The notes: generated by a model from the sequence alone, not told the origin. DNA of 64,000 nucleotides from Aggregatibacter actinomycetemcomitans (GCF_003130205.1 NZ_NRDF01000001.1:62001-126000); one strand, 5' to 3'; positions 46,520 through 56,544 are shown, numbered from the stretch's first letter. Numbers and translations are program-made.

Positions 46520-48775
46520 TCACTCCTGTGGTGTTACCACTTCAATTTCTACATTGCTGTGTAAGCCCCGTGGCAATTGCGTGCCTTTGCGACCGCGTTC
46601 GGCGCGGAATTTTTGCAGATCTTCCGGTTTCAGCGCGATTTTACGTCTGCCGGAATGGAACACTAGACTCGAGTTTTCTTCAATCAACAATAACCGCACC
46701 AACAGTTCGGAACGCGCTTTGGCATTGGCAGACGGAATCGTGACGATTTTGTTGCCCTTGCCTTTGGATAATTCCGGCAAATCTTGCGCCGGGAAGATAA
46801 GCATACGACCGGCGGAGGTGAGCGCCACCAAAAGTGCGGTGGAATTTTTCAGCGTTAACGGCGGCAATACTTTGGCGTTTTCCGGCAAGGAAATCAGCGC
46901 CTTACCGGCTTTGTTGCGGGCAATTAAATCAGCGAATTTACAAATAAAGCCGTAGCCTGCGTCAGATGCCATGAGCAATGGTTGATCTTCATTTTCAATT
47001 AGTAACTGATCGATGGTGGCTCCCGCCGGTAAAGTGAGTTTGCCGGTGAGTGGTTCGCCTTGTGAACGGGCGGACGGCAACGTCAGCGGATCCAGCGCGT
47101 AACTGCGCCCCGTGCTGTCGATAAACACCGCCGCCTGATTGCTTTTGCCGTAGGCGTGCGCCAAATACTTATCGCCCGCTTTATAACTCAAGCCCTGCGG
47201 ATCAATGTCGTGTCCTTTGGCACAACGCACCCAGCCCATTTCCGACAAAATCACGGTGACCGGTTCCGTCGGCAGTATTTCGTTTTCCGCAATGGCTTTG
47301 GCTTCCGCACGTTCCACTAACGGCGAACGGCGCGGGCTGGCATAGGTTTTGGCATCCTGCTGAATTTCTTTTTTCAGGAGCGTGTTCAAACGGCGTTCGG
47401 AGCCTAAAATCTCTTCCAAAGATGACCGCTCTTTTTCCAGCTCCGCTTGTTCCGCTTGCAATTCATGTTCTTCTAACTTCGCCAAGTGGCGCAAACGTAA
47501 ATTAAGAATCGCTTCCGCCTGCTCGTCGCTTAAATTAAAACGCGCCGTTAATTCCGCTTTCGGTTCGTCTTCGTGGCGAATGATGTGGATCACTTCATCA
47601 ATGTTTAAAAAGGCGATCATCAAGCCCTGCAAAATATGCAAACGGGCGAGCACTTTATTCAGACGGTATTGCAAACGACGGGTGACCGTGGTGCGACGGA
47701 AACTGAGCCATTCGGTGAGGATTTCCAACAGATTTTTCACCGCCGGTTTGTGATCAAGACCGATCATGTTCATGTTCACGCGATAACTTTTTTCCAAGTC
47801 CGTCGTAGCGAATAAATGCGCCATCATGGCATCCGTATCCACCCGATTGGAACGCGGCACAAGCACAATGCGCACCGGGTTTTCATGATCCGCTTCATCG
47901 CGAATATCTTCCACCATCGGCAGTTTTTTCGCATTCATTTGCTCGGCGATTTGCGCGATGATTTTCGACGGTGAAGATTGATGAGGCAAGGCGCTGATAA
48001 CAATTTCGCCGTCTTCTTTTTTCCAGGTGGCGCGCATTTTGATGGAACCGCGACCCTGTTGATAAATTTTACGAATATCTTCTTTCGGCGAAATAATTTC
48101 CGCTTCCGTCGGGAAATCGGGGCCTTGCACTACGGTTAATAACTCGTCCAGCGTGGTTTTCGGATTGTCCAATAACATCACTGCCGCATCGGCAATTTCG
48201 TTAATGTTATGTGGTGGAATATCCGTCGCCATCCCTACCGCAATGCCGGTGGTGCCGTTGAGTAAAATATGCGGCAGGCGCGCCGGCAAATATTGCGGCT
48301 CTTCCAGCGTACCGTCGAAGTTCGGCTGATAATCCACCGTGCCTTGCCCAAGTTCGCTCAACAGAATGTCGGCAATTTTAGACAAACGGGATTCCGTATA
48401 ACGCATGGCGGCGAAGGATTTCGGATCATCCACCGCCCCCCAGTTGCCTTGCCCGTCAACCAGCGGATAGCGATAAGAGAATGGTTGCGCCATCAGCACC
48501 ATGGCTTCATAGCAAGCGCTGTCGCCGTGCGGATGGAATTTACCCAACACGTCCCCCACGGTACGGGCGGATTTTTTGTACTTCGCTGTAGCGTTCAGCC
48601 CGAGTTCGGACATGGCGTAAATAATGCGTCGCTGCACCGGCTTTAAACCGTCACCAATAAACGGCAAGGCGCGGTCCATGATGACGTACATGGAGTAATT
48701 GAGGTACGCACTTTCGGTGAAGTGGCGTAATGGCATTTGTTCGATGCCTTCGTAGTTGATGGATTCTGTTGTCAT
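46520..48775 (-). CDS. parC: DNA topoisomerase IV subunit A
   Basis: 751 residues. The catalytic tyrosine in [15 protein letters not shown], the quinolone region [19 protein letters not shown] (serine and glutamate both wild type) and the short ParC-type C-terminal domain without a GyrA-box distinguish it from gyrA. With ParE it decatenates daughter chromosomes. parE lies 300 bases upstream on the same strand. A translated uptake signal falls at [11 protein letters not shown]. Confidence 0.97.
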   Translation of the reverse strand: MTTESINYEGIEQMPLRHFTESAYLNYSMYVIMDRALPFIGDGLKPVQRRIIYAMSELGLNATAKYKKSARTVGDVLGKFHPHGDSACYEAMVLMAQPFSYRYPLVDGQGNWGAVDDPKSFAAMRYTESRLSKIADILLSELGQGTVDYQPNFDGTLEEPQYLPARLPHILLNGTTGIAVGMATDIPPHNINEIADAAVMLLDNPKTTLDELLTVVQGPDFPTEAEIISPKEDIRKIYQQGRGSIKMRATWKKEDGEIVISALPHQSSPSKIIAQIAEQMNAKKLPMVEDIRDEADHENPVRIVLVPRSNRVDTDAMMAHLFATTDLEKSYRVNMNMIGLDHKPAVKNLLEILTEWLSFRRTTVTRRLQYRLNKVLARLHILQGLMIAFLNIDEVIHIIRHEDEPKAELTARFNLSDEQAEAILNLRLRHLAKLEEHELQAEQAELEKERSSLEEILGSERRLNTLLKKEIQQDAKTYASPRRSPLVERAEAKAIAENEILPTEPVTVILSEMGWVRCAKGHDIDPQGLSYKAGDKYLAHAYGKSNQAAVFIDSTGRSYALDPLTLPSARSQGEPLTGKLTLPAGATIDQLLIENEDQPLLMASDAGYGFICKFADLIARNKAGKALISLPENAKVLPPLTLKNSTALLVALTSAGRMLIFPAQDLPELSKGKGNKIVTIPSANAKARSELLVRLLLIEENSSLVFHSGRRKIALKPEDLQKFRAERGRKGTQLPRGLHSNVEIEVVTPQE

Positions 48776-49076
48776 TTGTATTTCATGTTTTGGTTGTGTT
48801 AATCGGTTTCGTCCTATGGTGAGTTGCTTTTTTTCTTTTCTTAAAAATTAACGCCCGTTCGGGCAATTTATACGGGGATCCGTTATTTCGAGCGTTATTC
48901 TAAAAAGTGCGGTTGATTTTTCGGATGTTTTTTTATTTAAAAAATGATTTTCAAATCGACCGCACTTTAAGAGCTATTTATTGGGTTTTCTTTGTTTGCC
49001 GCCCATCGGGCGAAATCCGATGTTAATTTAATAATGGGCTGAAATTATTAAAAATAATCGAATTATACTCTTACAC
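48776..49076 (-). promoter_or_regulatory. parE-parC intergenic region with hUSS dyad
   Basis: Contains AAGTGCGGTTGATTTTTC (from about 48904) and its partner AATCGACCGCACTTTA (to about 48970), an inverted pair that can act as the parE terminator on the minus strand. The remaining bases next to parC likely carry its promoter. Confidence 0.55.
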
Positions 49077-50975
49077 CTACACCGCCAAATCCACCTGGTC
49101 ACCTTTTGCCTGTAACCAGTTTTTACGGTCTTCGGCACGTTTTTTTGCCAGTAACATATCCATGGTTTCGATGGTTTCCCGGTTTTCTTCGCTTTGGGCT
49201 TCAAAAGTGAGTTGGACTAAACGGCGGGTGTTGGGATCCATGGTGGTTTCGCGCAGTTGCATTGGGTTCATTTCACCCAAGCCTTTAAAACGCTGTACAT
49301 TCGGTTTGCCTTTTTTCCCTTTAAGACGATCTAAAATCGCGTCTTTTTCGCTTTCATCCAAGGCGTAAAACACGTCTTTGCCTAAATCAATACGGTATAA
49401 CGGCGGCATTGCCACATAGACATGGCCCTGTTCCACCAGTTTCGGGAAATGGCGCAGGAACAAGGCGCAGAGCAGGGTGGCGATGTGTAAGCCGTCGGAG
49501 TCCGCATCGGCAAGGATGCAGACTTTACCGTAACGTAGTTGGGATAAATCGCTATTGTCGGGATCAATGCCCAACGCCACCGCAATATCATGCACCTCTT
49601 GTGATGCCAAAACTTGTTCCGGAGACACTTCCCACGTATTCAAAATCTTGCCGCGTAACGGCAGGATCGCCTGATATTCACGATCCCGCGCTTGTTTGGC
49701 GGAACCACCGGCGGAATCGCCTTCTACGAGGAATAATTCGGTGAAATTGATGTCTTGCGAGCTACAATCGGCGAGTTTACCCGGTAGCGCAGGGCCACTT
49801 ACCAGTTTTTTGCGTACCACTTTTTTCGCCGCACGCAGACGACGTTGAGCGGAGCTGATTGCCATGTCTGCCAACAGTTCCGCTTGCTGAATGTTTTGGT
49901 TGAGCCATAAACTGAAGGCATCTTTGACTACGCCGCCGATAAACACCGCACTTTGACGGGAAGAAAGTCGTTCTTTGGTTTGACCGGCGAACTGTGGATC
50001 CTGCATTTTGAGGGAAAGCACATAAGCGCAGCGATCCCATAAGTCGTCGGCGGTCAGTTTTACGCCGCGCGGCAATAGATTGCGAAACTCGCAGAATTCG
50101 CGCATGGCGTCTAATAAACCTTGACGCAAACCGTTGACATGGGTGCCGCCAAGCGCAGTGGGAATCAGGTTCACATAGCTTTCACCAATGAGTTCACCGC
50201 CTTCCGGCAGCCACAATAATGCCCAAGATACCGCTTCTTTTTCGCCGTTAAATTCGCCGATAAAGGGCTGTTCCGGCAATGTGACCAAGCCATTGACCGC
50301 TTCCATTAAGTAGTCATTTAAGCCGTCTTGATATAGCCAGGTGTCTTCGGTGTCGTTGACGTTGTCGATAAATTTGATTTCCAAGCCGGAACAAAGTACG
50401 GCTTTGGCGCGTAATAAATGGCGTAGGCGGCTGACGGAGAATTTTTCGCTGTCGAAATATTTTGGATTCGGTTTGAAATGCACGGTGGTACCGGTCGTGC
50501 GGCGACCGCAGGTGCCGATAACAGTAAGATCTTCTACTTTTTTGCCGTTTTCAAAAGCGATTTTATAGATTTCGCCATTGCGTTTAACGGTAACATCAAC
50601 CCGCTCCGATAAGGCGTTTACGACAGAAATTCCGACCCCGTGCAAACCGCCCGAGAAGGTGTAGTTTTTATTGGAGAATTTACCGCCGGCGTGCAATTTA
50701 CTCATGATCACTTCCACACCGGAAACTTTTTCCACCGGGTGAATATCCACCGGCATCCCGCGTCCGTTATCAATGACTTCAATGGATTGGTCTTTGTGCA
50801 AAATCACTTCAATTTTGGTGGCAAAACCGGCAATAGCTTCGTCCACGCTGTTATCGATAACTTCTTGTGCAAGATGGTTCGGGCGGGTGGTGTCCGTGTA
50901 CATGCCGGGACGCAGCTGGACAGGTTCGAGGTCTTTTAAAACGGTAATTTCGTTGGCGGAATAATTCGTTGTCAT
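49077..50975 (-). CDS. parE: DNA topoisomerase IV subunit B
   Basis: 632 residues with GHKL ATPase motifs (RPGMYTDTTRPNHLAQEVID, then NGRGMPVDIHPVEK and GLHGVGISVVNALS) and the toprim EGDSAGGSAKQARDREYQA and DADSDGLHIATLL. It drives topoisomerase IV with ATP. The 632-residue length fits ParE rather than GyrB. Confidence 0.97.
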   Translation of the reverse strand: MTTNYSANEITVLKDLEPVQLRPGMYTDTTRPNHLAQEVIDNSVDEAIAGFATKIEVILHKDQSIEVIDNGRGMPVDIHPVEKVSGVEVIMSKLHAGGKFSNKNYTFSGGLHGVGISVVNALSERVDVTVKRNGEIYKIAFENGKKVEDLTVIGTCGRRTTGTTVHFKPNPKYFDSEKFSVSRLRHLLRAKAVLCSGLEIKFIDNVNDTEDTWLYQDGLNDYLMEAVNGLVTLPEQPFIGEFNGEKEAVSWALLWLPEGGELIGESYVNLIPTALGGTHVNGLRQGLLDAMREFCEFRNLLPRGVKLTADDLWDRCAYVLSLKMQDPQFAGQTKERLSSRQSAVFIGGVVKDAFSLWLNQNIQQAELLADMAISSAQRRLRAAKKVVRKKLVSGPALPGKLADCSSQDINFTELFLVEGDSAGGSAKQARDREYQAILPLRGKILNTWEVSPEQVLASQEVHDIAVALGIDPDNSDLSQLRYGKVCILADADSDGLHIATLLCALFLRHFPKLVEQGHVYVAMPPLYRIDLGKDVFYALDESEKDAILDRLKGKKGKPNVQRFKGLGEMNPMQLRETTMDPNTRRLVQLTFEAQSEENRETIETMDMLLAKKRAEDRKNWLQAKGDQVDLAV

Positions 50976-51477
50976 AATGGGTTAATTCATAAAATCGGGA
51001 AGCAAAATTGCGCGGGATTATAGCAAAAAACAACGGAATTTTTAACCGCACTTTAATGGATTTGGCAAAAAGTGCGGTCGTTTTGGCGGGTGTTTTATTT
51101 TTTTGAGTAATGGCTCGTGTGGTGATAGCTTTAAAAAAGGTCTCGGCAGGTAACTATTTTAACCGATTAAAATATAATTTTTTTAGATTATAAGTTTGGA
51201 GGGAAAGATTTAACCTTGTTTAAAGAAGGATTAATAAATGGTTTTTTAATATGCAAGATTAAGTATTGTTTCTATTTTAGGGTAAAACAATAGTCGTAAC
51301 CTATTGAATTGATACATTTATATTAGAAGGGATTCATATTTTTTTGTGGTATAAATTCAAGCCGAAAAGGAGGCATGTTAAATCAGACTCTTTTTTAATT
51401 TTATTATGGAAGAATGGTTTTTCGATTTCGAAAAATTAGACTAAAAATTAAATAACTTTATTTTTTAAGGATGAATT
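50976..51477. other. Long intergenic region between parE and apiA
   Basis: About 500 AT-rich bases. It holds a facing pair of uptake signals (51045-51053 and 51069-51077) near parE and no gene. The right half should contain the apiA promoter and leader. No homopolymer or tandem repeat of the phase-variation type is visible. Confidence 0.45.
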
Positions 51478-52365
51478 ATGACATATCAATTATTTAAACA
51501 CCACCTCGTTGCTTTAATGGTCACTGGTGCAATTTCTGTCAATGCATTGGCTAAAGACTCTTTTCTGGAAAATCCTTCTGCTAATCTTCCACAACAAGTC
51601 TTTAAAAACAGGGTGGATATTTTTAATAATGAGACGAACATTAATGAAAATAAGAAAGATATTGCTATTAATAAAGCAAATATTGCTAGTATAGAAAAAG
51701 ATGTTATGCGTAACACTGGGGGGATCGATAGATTAGCTAAGCAAGAGCTTGTTAACAGGGCAAGGATTACTAAAAATGAGTTAGATATTCAGAAAAATAC
51801 TAAATCAATTGCAGAGAATACAGCTTCTATAGCCCGTATTGATGGAAATCTGGAAGGCGTTAATCGGGTGCTTCAAAATGTAGATGTGAGATCTACCGAA
51901 AATGCGGCAAGATCCCGTGCTAACGAGCAAAAAATCGCCGAGAATAAAAAAGCAATTGAAAATAAAGCGGATAAGGCTGATGTAGAGAAAAACAGAGCCG
52001 ATATTGCAGCAAATTCCAGAGCGATTGCAACCTTTAGATCTTCAAGCCAAAACATCGCGGCATTAACGACCAAAGTTGATCGTAATACTGCGCGTATTGA
52101 TCGATTAGATAGCCGAGTCAATGAATTAGACAAAGAAGTAAAAAACGGTTTGGCTTCCCAAGCGGCACTAAGCGGCTTATTCCAACCGTATAATGTCGGC
52201 AGCCTTAACTTGAGTGCAGCTGTTGGTGGTTATAAATCTAAAACAGCACTAGCGGTTGGTTCAGGTTATCGTTTCAATCAAAATGTAGCCGCGAAAGCCG
52301 GTGTGGCAGTAAGTACCAATGGTGGCAGCGCAACCTATAGCGTCGGTTTAAACTTTGAGTGGTAA
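51478..52365 (+). CDS. apiA: Trimeric autotransporter adhesin, ApiA/Omp100-like
   Basis: 295 residues, the length I recall for ApiA (Omp100) of A. actinomycetemcomitans. A signal peptide ends near VNALA-KD. The passenger is a long run of heptad, Asn-rich stalk (for example NETNINENKKDIAINKANIA and ENKKAIENKADKADVEKN). A YadA anchor of about 80 residues follows, SQAALSGLFQPYNVGSLNLS through TYSVGLNFEW, ending in the terminal aromatic residue. It forms a trimeric outer-membrane adhesin; ApiA binds epithelial cells and factor H. There is no large head domain. Confidence 0.8.
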   Translation: MTYQLFKHHLVALMVTGAISVNALAKDSFLENPSANLPQQVFKNRVDIFNNETNINENKKDIAINKANIASIEKDVMRNTGGIDRLAKQELVNRARITKNELDIQKNTKSIAENTASIARIDGNLEGVNRVLQNVDVRSTENAARSRANEQKIAENKKAIENKADKADVEKNRADIAANSRAIATFRSSSQNIAALTTKVDRNTARIDRLDSRVNELDKEVKNGLASQAALSGLFQPYNVGSLNLSAAVGGYKSKTALAVGSGYRFNQNVAAKAGVAVSTNGGSATYSVGLNFEW

Positions 52366-52417
52366 TTCACTTAAAGTGCGGTCAGAATTTTAGGTGTTTT
52401 TGACTGCAGCAATAAAA

Positions 52418-52450
52418 TAAAACCCGCTTTCATTGAAAGCGGGTTTTTTG
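52418..52450. terminator. Shared terminator between apiA and ettA
   Basis: AACCCGCTTTC-ATT-GAAAGCGGGTT (52421-52445) with T6 on the plus strand and an A/T-rich flank on the other side, between convergent genes. Confidence 0.88.
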
Positions 52451-52467
52451 TGTTTAGCGATTAACGA

Positions 52468-54138
52468 TTATTTCGCAATGCGTTTATATTTAATTCGATG
52501 CGGTTGAAGTGCTTCGGCACCGAAAGTTTTCTTCTTCCATTCTTCATAATCGGAGAAGTTGCCTTCGTAGAAGGTGACTTTGCCTTCATCGCCGTAATCT
52601 AAAATGTGGGTGGCGATACGATCTAAGAACCAGCGGTCATGGGAAATAACCATGGCACAGCCGGGGAATTCCAAGATAGCATTTTCCAGTGCGCGCAAAG
52701 TTTCCACATCAAGATCGTTGGTCGGTTCGTCCAATAACAGCACGTTGCCGCCGGCTTGTAATAATTTCGCCAAGTGCAAACGACCGCGTTCACCGCCGGA
52801 GAGTTCGCCTACGCGTTTTTGTTGATCCACGCCTTTGAAGTTGAAGCGCCCTACATAAGCGCGGCTTGGGATTTCAAAGTTGCCGATGGTTAAAATATCT
52901 TGCCCATTGGATACTTCTTCCCACACGGTTTTTTTGTCGTCCATAGCATCACGGAATTGATCTACGGAAGCCAACACCACGGTTTCGCCCAAGGTGATGG
53001 TGCCGGAATCCGGTTGTTCTTTGCCGGAAAGCATACGGAAGAGGGTGGATTTACCTGCGCCGTTGGCACCGATAATGCCGACAATAGCCCCTTTCGGAAT
53101 GCTGAAGGATAAATCGTCGATTAATGTGCGGTCGCCGTAGGACTTAGTTAAATGTTGCACCTCAATAACTTTGTCGCCCAGACGTGGACCGGGCGGGATA
53201 AAGAGTTCATTGGTTTCGTTACGTTTTTGATATTCGCCGGAATTAAGTTCTTCAAAGCGCGCCATACGGGCTTTACTTTTCGCTTGGCGGCCTTTCGGAT
53301 TTTGACGCACCCATTCCAATTCTTTTTCAATGGATTTTTGGCGGGCGGATTCCTGCGCCTGTTCTTGTGCCAGCCGTTTTTCTTTTTGTTCCAACCAAGA
53401 GGAGTAATTGCCTTCCCAAGGAATGCCTTCACCGCGGTCAAGTTCTAAAATCCAACCGGCAACGTTATCCAAGAAGTAACGGTCGTGGGTGATTGCCACT
53501 ACAGTGCCTTCGTAGTCGTGTAAGAAGCGTTCCAGCCATGCCACGGATTCCGCATCCAAGTGGTTGGTCGGTTCGTCTAACAACAGCATATCTGGTTTTT
53601 CTAACAACAAACGACACAAAGCAACGCGACGACGTTCCCCCCCGGATAAATGCTCGATTTTGGCATCCCAGTCCGGTAAACGCAGTGCATCGGCGGCACG
53701 TTCTAATTGATTTTCTAAGTTATGCCCGTCGTGAGCCTGGATAATGGCTTCCAGCTCCGCTTGTTCGGCGGCAAGCTTGTCGAAGTTCGCATCGGGATCC
53801 GCATATAAGGCATACACTTCATCTAAGCGGGTTAAAGCGCGTTTCACTTCGCCTACCGCTTCTTCAATGGCTTCGCGCACGGTGTGTTGCGGATCCAGTT
53901 TCGGTTCCTGCGGAAGATAGCCGATTTTAATGCCCGGTTGCGGGCGGGCTTCCCCTTCGATTTCTTTATCGATGCCCGCCATAATGCGAAGCAGGGTGGA
54001 TTTACCGGCGCCGTTTAAGCCAAGTACGCCGATTTTGGCGCCCGGGAAAAAGCTGAGTGAAATATTTTTCAGAATATGACGTTTCGGCGGAACTACTTTG
54101 CCTACTCGGTGCATCGTATAAACGAACTGTATTGACAT
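52468..54138 (-). CDS. ettA: Energy-dependent translational throttle protein EttA (ABC-F)
   Basis: 556 residues from MSIQFVYTMHRVGKVVPPKR. Two ABC domains carry GLNGAGKSTLLRIMAG and GANGAGKSTLFRMLSG with signature/Walker B pairs LSGGERRRVALCRLLLEKP and LSGGERGRLHLAKLLQ. Length equals the E. coli protein, and there are no membrane helices. EttA binds the ribosomal E site and gates entry into elongation by ATP/ADP ratio. An upstream extension to 54180 crosses an uptake signal and is rejected. Confidence 0.95.
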   Translation of the reverse strand: MSIQFVYTMHRVGKVVPPKRHILKNISLSFFPGAKIGVLGLNGAGKSTLLRIMAGIDKEIEGEARPQPGIKIGYLPQEPKLDPQHTVREAIEEAVGEVKRALTRLDEVYALYADPDANFDKLAAEQAELEAIIQAHDGHNLENQLERAADALRLPDWDAKIEHLSGGERRRVALCRLLLEKPDMLLLDEPTNHLDAESVAWLERFLHDYEGTVVAITHDRYFLDNVAGWILELDRGEGIPWEGNYSSWLEQKEKRLAQEQAQESARQKSIEKELEWVRQNPKGRQAKSKARMARFEELNSGEYQKRNETNELFIPPGPRLGDKVIEVQHLTKSYGDRTLIDDLSFSIPKGAIVGIIGANGAGKSTLFRMLSGKEQPDSGTITLGETVVLASVDQFRDAMDDKKTVWEEVSNGQDILTIGNFEIPSRAYVGRFNFKGVDQQKRVGELSGGERGRLHLAKLLQAGGNVLLLDEPTNDLDVETLRALENAILEFPGCAMVISHDRWFLDRIATHILDYGDEGKVTFYEGNFSDYEEWKKKTFGAEALQPHRIKYKRIAK

Positions 54139-54280
54139 AATTATTCTCTGGGTTAAGGGAAAAGTGCGGTCGGAATTCAAGGCGTTTTTTCGGCACCTGA
54201 TGACCGATGGAATTTAATCATTCGGGGGTTCATTCTACTTGATGTTTCATCTTTGTGCTAATCATTCGCGGAAAACAGAT

Positions 54281-54390
54281 ATAAAAAAACCTCTCGCGAG
54301 GAGAGGTAGGAAAGTAGTTTAGCTATTTATGATTATTTTATTTAGGAACTTTATGAATATCAAGCAATCACTTGACGCGATTGAATGCTA
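54281..54390 (-). ncRNA. Candidate small RNA upstream of ettA
   Basis: Read on the minus strand the segment has a 5' hairpin TCAAG-TGATTG-CTTGA (54360-54375), a 50-base AU-rich single-stranded stretch, a pyrimidine-rich CTTTCCTACCTCTCC, and a perfect terminator ACCTCTC/GAGAGGT (54289-54307) followed by seven T. No open frame uses it and no minus-strand gene lies just upstream, so the terminator needs a short transcript. CGTCAAGTGATTG resembles the 5' part of E. coli FnrS as I remember it. A FNR/CRP-like palindrome lies at 54431-54446. Start site and function are inferred. Confidence 0.35.
54283..54307 (-). terminator. Minus-strand terminator with no annotated gene
   Basis: Seven-base stem ACCTCTC (54289-54295) with GAGAGGT (54301-54307), loop GCGAG, followed on the minus strand by T7. 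On the plus strand there is no T-run after the stem. Confidence 0.75.
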
Positions 54391-54430
54391 TAGATTTTTT
54401 CGTGTGAAGAAAAATACTAAATTAAGTTTT

Positions 54431-54446
54431 TTTGATATAGATCACA
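54431..54446. promoter_or_regulatory. FNR/CRP-type palindrome
   Basis: TTGATATAGATCAC has nine of ten defined bases of the FNR site TTGAT-N4-ATCAA. The minus-strand reading TGTGATCTATATCAAA has nine of ten for CRP (TGTGA-N6-TCACA). It could act on the nickel uptake genes (TATACT at 54482-54487 may be their -10) or on the candidate small RNA. Confidence 0.5.
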
Positions 54447-54549
54447 AAACTGAGCGTGTTTTTTTCTTTTTGCTGATTTTTTATACTTGTTCTGTGTAAT
54501 TTTATTTTATGTTAGAATGCGTTATAGCTATTTTTCGGAAGGTGAATTT

Positions 54550-55182
54550 GTGAAGAAACTTTTTTTATTGCTATTGTCTTTGTTATCCGCTCAGTATGTT
54601 TTTGCCCATCCTCATGCTTTCATTGAGATAAAAACCAAAACCTTGGTAGAGAATCAACAATTAGTCGGTTTTTCAATGCAGTGGATTTTAGACGAGCCAA
54701 GCTCTGCAGCGGTTTTATACGATTTAAGACAAACCAAAGGCGATAAAAACGCGCGACAAAAACTCATTGATGAAGTCATGGGCAATGTGGTGAACGAGCA
54801 TTATTTCAGCTATTTTTTCGACAAGCAGGACAATAAAATTAAATACCGTGCTAAACCACAAAATTACGGCATGAAATCCAACGGTTCACAAGTGATGTAC
54901 TTTTTCGATTTCATGCTGTCTAAACCGCAGCCCTTGACGGATAACGAATATACTTTAAGCACTTACGATCCAACCTATTATGTGTCTATGTATTATGCCG
55001 AACCGACCAAAAGTGCGGTGGATTTTTCCGCGCTTCCGGCAAATTGCCGAGGAGAGGTGCTTGAGCCGCAAGTGGATGAAAAAGTGAAACAATACGCCTC
55101 ATCATTAGATCAAACGCAACGTGATGAGGACAATACATTGGGTGCGCTATTTGCACAAAAAGTGCGGTTGATTTGCCGTTAG
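54550..55182 (+). CDS. DUF1007 family periplasmic protein, nickel/cobalt uptake partner
   Basis: 210 residues beginning at a GTG preceded by GGAAGG. A signal peptide (KKLFLLLLSLLSAQYVFA) is cut before HPHAFIEIKT, so the mature protein starts with a His-x-His. DUF1007 proteins are usually encoded beside NicO-type nickel/cobalt permeases and are thought to capture the metal. The next gene is such a permease, 15 bases downstream. Two uptake signals are translated near the 3' end (KSAVDFSA and KVRLICR). Confidence 0.82.
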   Translation: MKKLFLLLLSLLSAQYVFAHPHAFIEIKTKTLVENQQLVGFSMQWILDEPSSAAVLYDLRQTKGDKNARQKLIDEVMGNVVNEHYFSYFFDKQDNKIKYRAKPQNYGMKSNGSQVMYFFDFMLSKPQPLTDNEYTLSTYDPTYYVSMYYAEPTKSAVDFSALPANCRGEVLEPQVDEKVKQYASSLDQTQRDEDNTLGALFAQKVRLICR

Positions 55183-55197
55183 TTTTTTTAGAGTTTT

Positions 55198-56232
55198 ATG
55201 AAAGCCCGTTTATTTTATAGCATCGTATTTACTGCCTTAGTTCTCGCCATTATTTATCTTTTCCCCTGGCTATTTAAGCAGGTTGTTTTATGGCAGCGGG
55301 AATTTAATCAGCTGATTTCAGGTTATTTGCGCGAAATCAAGCAACAACCCGTGTATGCCGGTAGCCTGCTGATTGCCGTTAGTTTTTTGTACGGCGTGTT
55401 TCATGCGCTGGGTCCGGGACACGGTAAATTTATTATTGCCGGTTATTTAGCCACCCACCAAACCAAGCTTGGACGCAGTATGCAAATCACATTCTTTTCT
55501 TCTTTAACGCAGGGCGTGGTGGCAATTTCGGCGGTGTCTATAGTGGTTTTGCTGCTTCAGCTTTCTTCCGCTTATTTTAATTTAAGCCAACTATGGCTGG
55601 AGCGAACCGCTTATGCGTTAGTGATTTTGTTGGGATTAAATTGGTGTTGGAAGAACGGGAAAACGCTGTTGAGACAACATCGGCAAACGAAGAAGCAACT
55701 GCAAATCAAAAAAATTGAAGGCGGTTTGGTAAATGAAATGCGTGTCGGTTCATTGATCGCAGGAAAAAGTGCGGTCGGAATTTCAGGTGTTTTTGCGAAC
55801 GGGCATACGGAACACCACGAAAATTGCGGTTGTGGGCATCAACATATGCCGAATCCCGAACAACTCAATCAAGGTACCAATATTAAAGAAAGTTTGCTGA
55901 TTATTTTAAGTATCGGTATGCGCCCCTGTTCCGGCGCGATTTTCGTACTGTTTATGGCGTATATGTTAGATCTCTATGCTTGGGGCGTGATAGCGACGCT
56001 GGCAATGGCTCTCGGCACGGGAATGACATTATCGGCCTTTGCGTTGTTGGTGCGCTATGCCCGTTCCACTGCCGTGAAAATGGGGCAGTGGTATCGCCTG
56101 CCGTTTGCCAATGTGAATATGGAAGCCTTAATGAAATGCCTTGCCGGTATCATATTGATTTTCTTTGCGATGAGTTTACTTTATGGCACTACGTTGCCGA
56201 TAAGTGGCGGGGCAGCATTATTTGTTCGATAA
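55198..56232 (+). CDS. NicO/RcnA-type nickel/cobalt transporter
   Basis: 344 residues with six or seven membrane helices. Family motifs are FLYGVFHALGPGHGKFIIAG near residue 65 and SIGMRPCSGAIFVLFMAYML at about 240. The cytoplasmic loop is His/Cys-rich (HTEHHENCGCGHQHM), suited to metal binding. Proteins of this type either import Ni2+/Co2+ or export it; pairing with DUF1007 suggests import in Haemophilus-type loci. An uptake signal in the loop is translated as KSAVGISGVF. Confidence 0.87.
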   Translation: MKARLFYSIVFTALVLAIIYLFPWLFKQVVLWQREFNQLISGYLREIKQQPVYAGSLLIAVSFLYGVFHALGPGHGKFIIAGYLATHQTKLGRSMQITFFSSLTQGVVAISAVSIVVLLLQLSSAYFNLSQLWLERTAYALVILLGLNWCWKNGKTLLRQHRQTKKQLQIKKIEGGLVNEMRVGSLIAGKSAVGISGVFANGHTEHHENCGCGHQHMPNPEQLNQGTNIKESLLIILSIGMRPCSGAIFVLFMAYMLDLYAWGVIATLAMALGTGMTLSAFALLVRYARSTAVKMGQWYRLPFANVNMEALMKCLAGIILIFFAMSLLYGTTLPISGGAALFVR

Positions 56233-56267
56233 GGAAGATTTTGTAAGGTGAAAGAATCTGGTAGAAA

Positions 56268-56297
56268 AAATAAAAGCCCATAAGGAAGATATGGGCT
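56268..56297 (-). terminator. tRNA-Asn terminator
   Basis: GCCCATA (56276-56282) pairs with TATGGGC (56290-56296). On the minus strand it is followed by TTTTATTTTTT, about 70 bases after the tRNA-Asn 3' end. Confidence 0.75.
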
Positions 56298-56364
56298 CAA
56301 ATTCTTTTGGCATGCTTTAGTTTTATAATAAGGAGATAACTAAAAACTATCCAAAAGAAAAAAT

Positions 56365-56440
56365 TGGCTCCTCCTGCTGGACTTGAACCAGCGACATATG
56401 GATTAACAGTCCACCGTTCTACCGACTGAACTAAGGAGGA
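56365..56440 (-). tRNA. tRNA-Asn (GTT)
   Basis: 76 bases reading TCCTCCTTAGTTCAGTCGGT at the 5' end, anticodon loop CTGTTAA (anticodon GTT), T-arm GCTGG-TTCAAGT-CCAGC, and encoded 3' CCA. All four arms pair. It is a normal core tRNA and a contrast to the aberrant element at 9639. Confidence 0.97.
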
Positions 56441-56544
56441 ATAATCTGGTGCCAAAAAAGACAGGCCGCGTATACTACTGATCTGATTCCTGCTTGTCAA
56501 CACCTTAAATTGAAAATTTTTTGAATATTTTTGAGTGGAATTTT

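Noticed and set aside
51045-51077. Facing uptake signals upstream of parE as a terminator
   Set aside because: No gene ends there on either strand; the pair lies upstream of the minus-strand parE and is probably just an uptake-signal dyad.
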